Shown one piece after another: positions 17,425 through 24,376 of a stretch of 64,000 nt of DNA. Position numbers and translations under genes: made by a program. The stretch is from Nocardioides panaciterrulae (GTDB lineage: Bacteria; Actinomycetota; Actinomycetes; Propionibacteriales; Nocardioidaceae). Below the pieces are notes generated by a model. The model saw only the letters and a program-made list of their open reading frames with translations. It did not search any database and was not told the origin of the DNA. Each line of letters opens with the position of its first letter. Position 1 is the stretch's first letter. The stretch covers positions 4,028,001-4,092,000 of the forward strand of contig NZ_JACCBG010000001.1 in the NCBI RefSeq assembly GCF_013409645.1, in the 5' to 3' direction.

Positions 17425-18789
17425 TCATCCCTTCGAGGAACTGGTGAGCAGGTCGAGGTTGCCGTCGACCTGCCAGAGGGGGTTGGGGGCGTCACCCGTG
17501 GGGGTGCGCACCCGGAAGGAACCGTTCACCTCCTTCGGTCCATCGCCGTCGGCGACGTACCGCCCGTCTGCGGTGACGTCGAGCTGGTAGAGGGCGGTGC
17601 CGGTCGCGGTCGCGCCCGGCAGCGTCCAGGTGACGACGCAGCGCCAGTCGTTGCCCGGCCCCGTGTCCTCGACCGCGTCCCCGCCCTTGTCGCAGCGGGT
17701 CGTCGCGTGGAGCTGGGCCTCGCTCACCGCCGGCCGGTGGAGCTCCTCGGTCTGCAGCACGTAGAGGTGCGAGAACGACGTCGTCAGCGAGTCCTCCAGC
17801 TTGGCGCGGTCGATGCCCGAGCCGGCGACCGGCGTGGCCACCGCCACCACGGCCACGGAGAGCCCCAGCAGGGCGGCGAGGGGCAGCGCGCCCGCCGTCA
17901 GCACGCGCCGGCCGGACCCGTCGTAGGTCGTGTCGGTGAAGTCGCGGCGGACGAAGAGCCGGTAGGCCAGCGCGGTGGCCAGGAACGCCCAGGCGGCGCT
18001 GACCGCGAGCCCGGCCAACAGCGGCCCGAGCTGCGGCGGCGCGGTGACCAGGCCGCGCCAGGCGAGGAAGGCGTTGCTGGGCAGGGCCAGCCGCAGCGCC
18101 GCCGGCAGCGGCAGCAGCTGGGCCAGCTGGAGCACGAAGGCCAGCACTGCCGGGGCGAGCAGCCCCATGGGCGAGCGGCCCAGCGCCACCGAGCCGAGCA
18201 GGCCGACGCCCGCGAAGGCCAGCGTGGGCGCCAGCACGCTCAGCCAGGCGAGCAGCACCGTGCGGGCGGCCTCGCCCGCGGTGAGGAGATGGCCGTCCAG
18301 CCCGACCAGCGGCCGGTCGCCCGCGGACGCGAGCCCGCCGGCGGTGGCCGCCACCGCGAGGCCGACCACGGCCAGCACGACCACCGTGAGGCTGGCGAGC
18401 GCCTTGGCCACGAAGATCCGCCGCGGCGAGCGCACCGCGACGAGGAGCTGGCGCCAGGTGCCCAGCCGGTCCTCGGCGGCGAAGACGTCACCGGCGACCA
18501 GCGCCGTCAGCAGCGGCAGCACCCAGGTGCACGCGAACCCGAGCACGACCAGCGACCCGGCCCACCCGCTGGCATGCATCCAGCGGCCGAAGACGGTGTC
18601 CGTGGGCAACGAGCTCTGCCGGCCCACCACGGCGACGAACGCCGCCGGCGCGGTCCAGCACAGCGCGACCAGCAGCCGGATCCGCCACAGGGAGAGCAGC
18701 TTGACCAGCTCGAACCGCAGGCCGCGCGTCAGCGGCGAGGGCGCCGCCGCCCGCAGCTCGTCGCGCCGCACGGCGAGGTCCACGCTCAT
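17425..18789 (-). CDS. ABC-2 type exporter permease with C-terminal exocytoplasmic domain
   Basis: 454 residues. The first 310 or so carry six to eight hydrophobic spans typical of ABC-2 permeases, including CTWVLPLLTALVAGDVFAAE and GTWRQLLVA. After a last span (LLGLSVAVVAVATPVAG) a soluble tail of about 120 residues with two cysteines (TTRCDKGG and WRCVVTW) follows, probably outside the membrane and disulfide-linked. That tail is unusual for simple ABC-2 permeases. The ATPase gene upstream overlaps its start by four bases. The substrate is unknown; the adjacent secreted phosphoesterase is the only clue. Confidence 0.8.
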   Translation of the reverse strand: MSVDLAVRRDELRAAAPSPLTRGLRFELVKLLSLWRIRLLVALCWTAPAAFVAVVGRQSSLPTDTVFGRWMHASGWAGSLVVLGFACTWVLPLLTALVAGDVFAAEDRLGTWRQLLVAVRSPRRIFVAKALASLTVVVLAVVGLAVAATAGGLASAGDRPLVGLDGHLLTAGEAARTVLLAWLSVLAPTLAFAGVGLLGSVALGRSPMGLLAPAVLAFVLQLAQLLPLPAALRLALPSNAFLAWRGLVTAPPQLGPLLAGLAVSAAWAFLATALAYRLFVRRDFTDTTYDGSGRRVLTAGALPLAALLGLSVAVVAVATPVAGSGIDRAKLEDSLTTSFSHLYVLQTEELHRPAVSEAQLHATTRCDKGGDAVEDTGPGNDWRCVVTWTLPGATATGTALYQLDVTADGRYVADGDGPKEVNGSFRVRTPTGDAPNPLWQVDGNLDLLTSSSKG

Positions 18790-19736
18790 CGAGCCTCCCC
18801 GGTCAGGGCCAGGAACGCCGACTCCAGCGGGGAGACCGTCGGCGCGACCTCGCGCACCGCCACGCCGGCGCCGACCAGCCGGACGACCAGCTCTTCGACA
18901 CAGGGCACCGGGGCCCGGACCACGAGTGCCGAGGCCCCGATGTGGTGCCCGAGCTCCGATCCGTTCAGCACGCGCAGCCCGGCCACCTCACCGGCCACCG
19001 CCCGAGCGGCAGCCGGGTCGGAGACGACGAGCCGGTGGTCGAGGTCCCCGCACTCACCGGCCAGCTTCTCGACCGGGCCGGAGAAGACGACGCGTCCCCC
19101 GGCCAGCAGGGTGACCTCCGAGCACAGTGCCGCCAGGTCGTCCATGCGGTGGCTGGAGAGGATCACCGTGGCGCCGTCCGCGGCCAGGCCGTCGAGGACG
19201 TCGTGGACGCGGCGCTTGCCGGAGGGGTCGAGGCCGTTGGCGGGCTCGTCGAGCACCAGCAGCCGCGGCCGGGTCAGCAGCGCGGCCGCCAGGCCGAGCC
19301 GCTGGCGCATGCCGAGGGAGAAGCCGCCGACGCGGTCGTCGGCAACGTCGGTGAGACCGACCTGCTCGAGGACCTCGTCGACGCCGGCTGCCCGGGTCCC
19401 GCGATTGCCGGGGCCACCACGCAGCGAGGCGAGCGCCGCCAGGTTCTGCCGCGCGGTCAGCGTGGGGTAGAGGCCGGGCCCGTCCACGAACCCGGCGACG
19501 CGGTCGGCGACGGCGAGGCTCCGCCCGACCGGCGTACCGAGGATCTCCAGGCGGCCGCGATCGGCGACCGCGAGCCCCAGGAGCAGGCCGAGGAGTGTGG
19601 TCTTGCCAGCCCCGTTGGGACCGACCAGCCCGTGGACCTGTCCGGCGGGCACGTCCAGGTCCACCCCGTCCAGGGCGACGACGTCGCCGAAGCACTTGGT
19701 GAGCCCGCGCGCCCGAACTGCGCGGCTTTCTGCCAT
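18786..19736 (-). CDS. ABC-2 exporter ATP-binding protein
   Basis: 316 residues with Walker A GPNGAGKTT, signature FSLGMRQRL, Walker B LLVLDEPANGLDP and H-loop ILSSHRMDDL. A C-terminal domain of about 100 residues follows, as in exporters of the CcmA/NatA type. GGAGG lies seven bases upstream of the ATG. It energises the permease encoded immediately downstream. Confidence 0.9.
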   Translation of the reverse strand: MAESRAVRARGLTKCFGDVVALDGVDLDVPAGQVHGLVGPNGAGKTTLLGLLLGLAVADRGRLEILGTPVGRSLAVADRVAGFVDGPGLYPTLTARQNLAALASLRGGPGNRGTRAAGVDEVLEQVGLTDVADDRVGGFSLGMRQRLGLAAALLTRPRLLVLDEPANGLDPSGKRRVHDVLDGLAADGATVILSSHRMDDLAALCSEVTLLAGGRVVFSGPVEKLAGECGDLDHRLVVSDPAAARAVAGEVAGLRVLNGSELGHHIGASALVVRAPVPCVEELVVRLVGAGVAVREVAPTVSPLESAFLALTGEAR

Positions 19737-19827
19737 GCCAGTTCCTCCCGAGATTGACGACGGCGAGAGGAACCTTGGCGACGCGGGTTGGCCCCGGCGG
19801 GTCCGTTAGTCGAACGGCGGGCGAACC

Positions 19828-20460
19828 TCAGCGGTCCATTGGGCCGTGCTCGGCGACGACATAACCGATCGCCTCGGCGAAGGGGGCCCGGTCCCAGCCC
19901 GACCAACGGGCCAGCGGTCCCAGCCCGGCCGCCGCCATCGCGGCGTCGAGGTCCCGCAGCGGCGTGACCGGGCAGCCGGCCGGCAGGTGGTCGGTGTCGA
20001 GACCGAAGCCGCAGACCACCCGCCCGCCGGGGGCCACGTGGGCGGCCAGCCGCTCCGCCACGGCGGACAGGGTGTCGGGCTCGAGCAGCGGCACGATGTT
20101 GCCGGCGAGCAGCACCACGTCGAAGCGGCGGCCGAGGTCGAAGGACGCGAGGTCGGCATGGTGCCAGGCCAGGTCGGGCGCCTGGTCCCGGGCGACCTCC
20201 AGCATCGCCGGGTCGACGTCGAGCCCGACCACGTCGTACCCGAGCCCGGCCAACCGCACGGTGATCCGGCCGGTGCCGCAACCGGCGTCCAGCACCGATG
20301 CCGGCGGCGCGACCAGCCCGGTCAGGAACGTCGCCTCACCGTGCACGTCCTCGCCGCGGCCGGCCATCGCGCGGAACCGCTCGGCGTAGGTCCGGGCGTA
20401 GTCCTCGCCGACGGTAAGGCGGGCGATCCGCTGCCAGCGGGTGCCCTCCTCGGCGCTCAC
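19828..20460 (-). CDS. Class I SAM-dependent methyltransferase, copy A
   Basis: 210 residues with motif I VLDAGCGTGRI, motif II acidic strand VVGLDVD, then HHADLASFDLG and LLAGNIVPLLEP. By eye about 83% identical to copy B 1 kb upstream and the same length, so one arose by recent duplication. The GTG start gives the same N-terminus as copy B (EGTRWQRIAR). It overlaps the stop of an 18-codon leader reading frame in the GTGA manner. The target of methylation cannot be read from the sequence. Confidence 0.85.
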   Translation of the reverse strand: MSAEEGTRWQRIARLTVGEDYARTYAERFRAMAGRGEDVHGEATFLTGLVAPPASVLDAGCGTGRITVRLAGLGYDVVGLDVDPAMLEVARDQAPDLAWHHADLASFDLGRRFDVVLLAGNIVPLLEPDTLSAVAERLAAHVAPGGRVVCGFGLDTDHLPAGCPVTPLRDLDAAMAAAGLGPLARWSGWDRAPFAEAIGYVVAEHGPMDR

Positions 20461-20513
20461 CACCGGGCCGCCCACCGTCGGGAGGGGCGCTGCACAACCG
20501 GGTCCGGGTCCAT
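20457..20513 (-). CDS. Putative 18-residue leaderless leader peptide
   Basis: TAGATT (20521-20526) followed by seven bases and ATG, encoding MDPDPVVQRPSRRWAARW and ending in a TGA that overlaps the methyltransferase GTG (GTGA). The product is Arg/Trp rich at its end. It may couple translation or sense arginine or tryptophan charging; no homologue is recognised. It is supported only by promoter spacing and overlap. Confidence 0.35.
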   Translation of the reverse strand: MDPDPVVQRPSRRWAARW

Positions 20514-20573
20514 GGGGCCGAATCTAGCGGCCGGGCCCGACCGGGCGCCCCGACGCTCTGCGCAGCCAGGGGC

Positions 20574-20678
20574 TCATACAGCGCACCGAGCCGCTTCCCA
20601 CAGCCCGTCGGCGTCGCGGAAGGTCGACACCCCGCTCTCGGCGGAGATGCCGGCGCCGGTCAGGACCCCGGCCCTCAT
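20574..20678 (-). pseudogene. Duplicated 5' fragment of cobB
   Basis: A 34-codon frame beginning MRAGVLTGAGISAESG and ending in a stop soon after GLWE. About 100 bases (20597-20700) match the cobB start region with a handful of substitutions, including about 22 upstream bases with the TACCCT-N7-ATG promoter. The catalytic and zinc regions are absent, so it cannot be an active sirtuin, though it might still be transcribed. Confidence 0.75.
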
Positions 20679-20744
20679 GCCGGCGAGGGTACGACGTCGC
20701 GGGTGCCGCCTCACCGCGGCCCGGCGCGGGTCCGCCGGTCGTCG

Positions 20745-21503
20745 TCAGCTGCGCAGGTAGGAGGCGCCGTTGACGTCGATGATCGTGCCGGTGGAGAACT
20801 TCGCCTCCGGCGAGGCCAGCCACAGCACCGCCGCGGCCACCTCCTCGGGTCGGGCCACCCGCCCGAACGGGGACTGCGCGCGCACCGCGTCGCCGCCGGG
20901 CCCGTCGAGCACCTCGCGGGCCATCTCGGTCTGCACGAAGCCGGGCGCGACGGTCCCGACCGAGATGCCGTGCGGCGCGAGCACCAGCGCCAGGGACTGG
21001 CCGAAGGCGTTCAGCCCGGCCTTCGAGGCGCCGTACGCCGGGTTCGCCGGCTCGCCGCGGAACGCGCCGCGGCTCGACACGTTGACGATCGCCCCGCCGC
21101 CGGCGGCGCGCAGGTGCGGGATCGCGCAGAAGGCGGCGTTCGCGGCGCCGACCAGGTTGGTGGCCAAGGTCTGCGACCAGGCCGCCTGCCAGTCGTCGTA
21201 CGACGTGGTCAGGGGCGGGTGCGCGCGGAAGATCCCGGCGTTGTTGACCAGCACGTCGAGCCGGCCGAGCCGCTCGGCCGCAGCGTCCACGACCCGGCGT
21301 ACCTCCTCGGGGTCGGCCAGGTCGGCCCCGACGGTGACGTGGCCGTCGCCGGGGAGCGAGGAGCGCACCGCCTCGGCGCTGTCGGCCGAGCTGCCGTAGT
21401 GGACCGCGACCCGGTCGCCCCGCTCGGCGAACGCGCGCGCGATCGCGGCGCCGATCCCGCGCGAGCCGCCGGTCACCAGCACCCCGCGTGCGTCGTCGCT
21501 CAC
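20745..21503 (-). CDS. SDR-family oxidoreductase (FabG-like)
   Basis: 252 residues of a classical short-chain dehydrogenase. It has cofactor motif TGGSRGIGAAIA, NNAG near 85, catalytic Ser in IVNVSSRGAF, Tyr and Lys in YGASK, and the C-terminal GTIIDVNGA. The basic/hydroxyl residues after the glycine loop (HYGSS) favour NADPH. The GTG start overlaps the stop of methyltransferase B (GTGA) and has GGAGGA upstream. It lies between the two methyltransferase copies. The substrate is not identifiable. Confidence 0.88.
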   Translation of the reverse strand: MSDDARGVLVTGGSRGIGAAIARAFAERGDRVAVHYGSSADSAEAVRSSLPGDGHVTVGADLADPEEVRRVVDAAAERLGRLDVLVNNAGIFRAHPPLTTSYDDWQAAWSQTLATNLVGAANAAFCAIPHLRAAGGGAIVNVSSRGAFRGEPANPAYGASKAGLNAFGQSLALVLAPHGISVGTVAPGFVQTEMAREVLDGPGGDAVRAQSPFGRVARPEEVAAAVLWLASPEAKFSTGTIIDVNGASYLRS

Positions 21504-22132
21504 GAGCTCCTCCTGTCCTCGGTCACCACGTAACCGCCTGTCTCCTCGAACGAGCTCCGGTCCCAGCCCGACCAGCGGGCCGCCGGCTCGAGCCCGGCGG
21601 GGCGGATGGCCGCCTCGAAGTCGGCCAGCGGGGTGACCGGGCAACCGGCCGGCAGATGGGCGGCGTCGAGGCCGAAGCCGCAGACCACGCGGCCGCCCGG
21701 CGCCACGTGGGCGGCCAGCCGCTCCGCCACCGCCGGCAGAGTGCCGGGCTCGAGCAGCGGCACGATGTTGCCGGCGAGCAGCACCACATCGAAGCGGCGA
21801 CCGAGGTCGAAGGACGCGAGATCGGCGTGGCGCCAGTCCAGGTCGGGCGCCTCGTCCCGGGCGACCTCCAGCATCGCCGCGTCGACGTCGAGGCCGACCA
21901 CGTCGAAGCCGCGCTCGGCCAGCCGGACGGCGATCCGGCCGGTCCCGCAGCCGGCGTCCAGAACCGACGCCGGCGGCTCGACCAGCCCGGCCAGGAACGT
22001 CGCCTCACCGTGCACGTCCTCGCCGCGGCCGGCCATCGCGCGGAACCGCTCGGCGTAGGTCCGGGCGTAGTCCTCGCCGACGGTGCGGCGGGCGATCCGC
22101 TGCCAGCGGGTGCCCTCGTCGGGGGCGGTCAC
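21500..22132 (-). CDS. Class I SAM-dependent methyltransferase, copy B
   Basis: 210 residues with VLDAGCGTGRI, VVGLDVD, RHADLASFDLG and LLAGNIVPLLEP. It is the paralogue of copy A; differences cluster in the C-terminal third, where substrate contacts usually lie, so the two may differ in target. The GTG start overlaps the stop of a 17-codon frame downstream of menB, and its stop overlaps the SDR start, giving a coupled menB, small frame, methyltransferase, SDR series. A link to menaquinone methylation is tempting because of menB, but the sequence is not UbiE/MenG. Confidence 0.85.
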   Translation of the reverse strand: MTAPDEGTRWQRIARRTVGEDYARTYAERFRAMAGRGEDVHGEATFLAGLVEPPASVLDAGCGTGRIAVRLAERGFDVVGLDVDAAMLEVARDEAPDLDWRHADLASFDLGRRFDVVLLAGNIVPLLEPGTLPAVAERLAAHVAPGGRVVCGFGLDAAHLPAGCPVTPLADFEAAIRPAGLEPAARWSGWDRSSFEETGGYVVTEDRRSS

Positions 22133-22182
22133 GGGGTCCCCTCTCCGTCGGCCCTGATGGCGAGCGTGGTGTGCCGGGACAT
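22129..22182 (-). CDS. Possible 17-residue small protein between menB and methyltransferase B
   Basis: Begins with an ATG overlapping the menB stop (TGATG) and ends with a TGA overlapping the methyltransferase GTG. The product reads MSRHTTLAIRADGEGTP. The double overlap is what translational coupling would need. It has no recognisable homologue and may be only a bridge for ribosomes. Confidence 0.3.
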   Translation of the reverse strand: MSRHTTLAIRADGEGTP

Positions 22183-23117
22183 CAGTAGTACCAGGGGAAC
22201 GGCGACCAGTCCGGCTCCCGCTTCTCCAGGAACTGGTCGCGGCCCTCGACCGCCTCGTCGGTCATGTACGCCAGTCGGGTGGTCTCGCCGGCGAAGAGCT
22301 GCTGCCCGACCAGCCCGTCGTCGATCAGGTTGAAGGAGTACTTGAGCATCCGCTGGGCGGTCGGCGACTTGCCGTTGATCCTCCGGCCCCACTCCAGCGC
22401 CTCGCGCTCGAGGTCGGCGTGCGGGACCACCTTGTTGACCATGCCCATCCGGTGGGCGTCCTCGGCGGAGTACTCCTCGCCGAGGAAGAAGATCTCCCGG
22501 GCGAACTTCTGCCCGACCTGGCGGGCGAGGTACGCCGAGCCGAAGCCGCCGTCGAAGGAGCCGACGTCGGCGTCGGTCTGCTTGAAGCGCGCGTGCTCGC
22601 GGCTGGCCAGGGTCAGGTCGCTGACCACGTGCAGGCTGTGCCCGCCGCCGGCCGCCCAGCCGTTGACCAGGCAGACGACGACCTTCGGCATGAACCGGAT
22701 CAGTCGCTGGCACTCCAGGATGTGCAGCCGGCCGAGGCGGGCCTGGTCGGCCGGGGTGCGGGCGTCGGTGACGCCGCCCTCGGTGCCCGACTCGTACTGG
22801 TAGCCCGACCGACCGCGGATCCGCTGGTCGCCGCCGGAGCAGAACGCCCGCTTGCCGTGCGTGGCGGCGGGCCCGTTGCCGGTGAGCAGCACGCAGCCGA
22901 CGTCGGCGGAGGTCCGGGCGTGCTCGAGCACGCGGAGCAGCTCGTCGACGGTGTGCGGCCGGAACGCGTTGAGCACGTCGGGCCGGTCGAACGCGACGCG
23001 GACCGTGCCGTGCGCCCTCGCGCGGTGGTAGGTCAGGTCGGTCAGGTCCTCGAAGCCGGGGACGGCGTCCCAGGCGTCGGGGTCGAAGGTCTCCGACACT
23101 CCGTCGATGGCGCTCAT
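22182..23117 (-). CDS. menB: 1,4-dihydroxy-2-naphthoyl-CoA synthase
   Basis: 311 residues of the crotonase family with MenB hallmarks: RPDVLNAFRPHTVDEL, the oxyanion segment GKRAFCSGGDQ, the internal variable YQYESGTEGG loop, WAAGGGHSLHVV, QTDADVGSFDGGFGSAYL and the C-terminal EKREPDWSPFPWYY. It cyclises o-succinylbenzoyl-CoA in menaquinone synthesis. TAGGGT and seven bases precede the ATG, so it is probably leaderless, which also sets the start. It is divergent from the Ddn-like gene. Confidence 0.93.
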   Translation of the reverse strand: MSAIDGVSETFDPDAWDAVPGFEDLTDLTYHRARAHGTVRVAFDRPDVLNAFRPHTVDELLRVLEHARTSADVGCVLLTGNGPAATHGKRAFCSGGDQRIRGRSGYQYESGTEGGVTDARTPADQARLGRLHILECQRLIRFMPKVVVCLVNGWAAGGGHSLHVVSDLTLASREHARFKQTDADVGSFDGGFGSAYLARQVGQKFAREIFFLGEEYSAEDAHRMGMVNKVVPHADLEREALEWGRRINGKSPTAQRMLKYSFNLIDDGLVGQQLFAGETTRLAYMTDEAVEGRDQFLEKREPDWSPFPWYY

Positions 23118-23124
23118 GAGCGCG

Positions 23125-23130
23125 ACCCTA
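23125..23130 (-). promoter_or_regulatory. -10 box of menB (leaderless)
   Basis: TAGGGT, seven bases, ATG. It matches the leaderless pattern found at other genes of the window. Confidence 0.45.
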
Positions 23131-23194
23131 CTCAGCGCCCGGCTCCCGGACCGCGCGCCGGAATGCGGCTCCACGCGCAGGTGTTGTGGATCAC

Positions 23195-23641
23195 ATGACG
23201 CTGACCGGAGAGTATGTGCCGAGCCCGCAGCAGTGGGTCCGTGACCAGGTCGAGGAGTTCGAGGCCTCGGAGGGCCGGCGGGCCAACATCCTGCGGGGCA
23301 ACCCCGACTGGCCGATCGTCGTGATCACCTCCCGCGGCGCCAGGTCGGGTAAGCTGCGCAAGAACCCGGTGATGCGGGTGGAGAAGGACGGCGTCTACGC
23401 CGCGGTCGCCTCCAAGGGCGGCGCTCCGGACCACCCGACCTGGTACCACAACTTCCTGGCCCGCCCCGAGGTCGACCTCCAGGACGGCCCGGAGAAGCAC
23501 ACGTACTCGGTGCGCGTCGCCGAGGGCGAGGAGCGCGCCGAGTGGTGGGAGCGCGCCGTCGCCCAGTTCGCGCCGTACGCGGAGTACCAGCAGAAGACCG
23601 ACCGGGAGATCCCGCTCTTCCTCCTCGAGCGGATCGACTGA
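23195..23641 (+). CDS. Deazaflavin (F420)-dependent nitroreductase-family protein (Ddn-like)
   Basis: 148 residues with the Ddn/FDOR-A pattern: VVITSRGARSGKLRKNPVMRV, VAASKGGAPDHPTWYHN and the later WWERAVAQF. These split-barrel proteins use reduced F420 to reduce quinones or nitro compounds, usually at the membrane. The position next to menB is consistent with a quinone substrate, by inference. The ATG three codons into a slightly longer GTG frame is preferred. It converges on the ACT gene. Confidence 0.85.
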   Translation: MTLTGEYVPSPQQWVRDQVEEFEASEGRRANILRGNPDWPIVVITSRGARSGKLRKNPVMRVEKDGVYAAVASKGGAPDHPTWYHNFLARPEVDLQDGPEKHTYSVRVAEGEERAEWWERAVAQFAPYAEYQQKTDREIPLFLLERID

Positions 23642-23648
23642 CTCGCCG

Positions 23649-24257
23649 TCAGCCGGCCCGGGCGATCGACATCGCCAGCGCGACCAGGTGGCCGAGCCGC
23701 GCGAGCTCGGAGTCGAGGAACTCCGGGCCGCCCCGGCGGCCGATCAGCACGATCTCGTGCTTGTTCAGCCGGGCGCCGACGTGCACGTTGTCGTCGTCGG
23801 TCGGGACCCGGGTGGCCTTGCCGATCGAGGTGAACGCCAGGTCGGGCGGCGCCCCGTTGGTGGCGTGCACGACGCCGTCCTGGTCGTGGACGCGGGCGGC
23901 CCACTCGGCGCGGAACGTGACCGGCAGCAGGTCGATCAGCTTGTCCAGCGCGCCGGCCGGGTCGGCGGTCAGCTCCTCGACGGCCTCCAGGTCGAGGATC
24001 AGGTTGCCGCCGGCGGCGTACCGGCTGATCCAGACCACTTGCACGCCGTCGAGCGCGGTACACGCCGAGACGATCGAGTCGGGCATGGTGCCCGGCGCGA
24101 CCTCGAGCAGCACGTCGTCGACCGCGACGCCGTCGTCGTGGCGCTTCTCGACGATCTCGATGGCCTCGATGTCGCCACCCGCCTCACCGATGGCGCTCGC
24201 CACGCGGCCCAGCGAACCGGGCACGTCGGGCAGCTCCACGCGCAGCAGGAACGGCAT
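23649..24257 (-). CDS. ACT-domain regulatory protein
   Basis: 202 residues. The N-terminal 75 or so form an ACT domain (RVELPDVPGSLGRVASAIGE, VDDVLLEVAPG), which typically binds an amino acid. The remainder (LGHLVALAMSIARA at the end, ARLNKHEIVLIGRRGGPEF) resembles a GAF-like regulatory part and has no catalytic motif. GGAG lies just upstream of the ATG, and a TAGGGT -10 candidate lies at about 24290. Ligand and partner are unknown. Confidence 0.7.
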   Translation of the reverse strand: MPFLLRVELPDVPGSLGRVASAIGEAGGDIEAIEIVEKRHDDGVAVDDVLLEVAPGTMPDSIVSACTALDGVQVVWISRYAAGGNLILDLEAVEELTADPAGALDKLIDLLPVTFRAEWAARVHDQDGVVHATNGAPPDLAFTSIGKATRVPTDDDNVHVGARLNKHEIVLIGRRGGPEFLDSELARLGHLVALAMSIARAG

Positions 24258-24376
24258 CTCATCTCCACTCTTCGGGTGACCCGACCCTAGCGGTGGCCTG
24301 TTTCCGGCGGATTTCGGCGACCGGCCCGTGAGAGCGTTCCGGCCGGCCGGCCGGCGGGCCGTCCGGCGGGCCCGGG

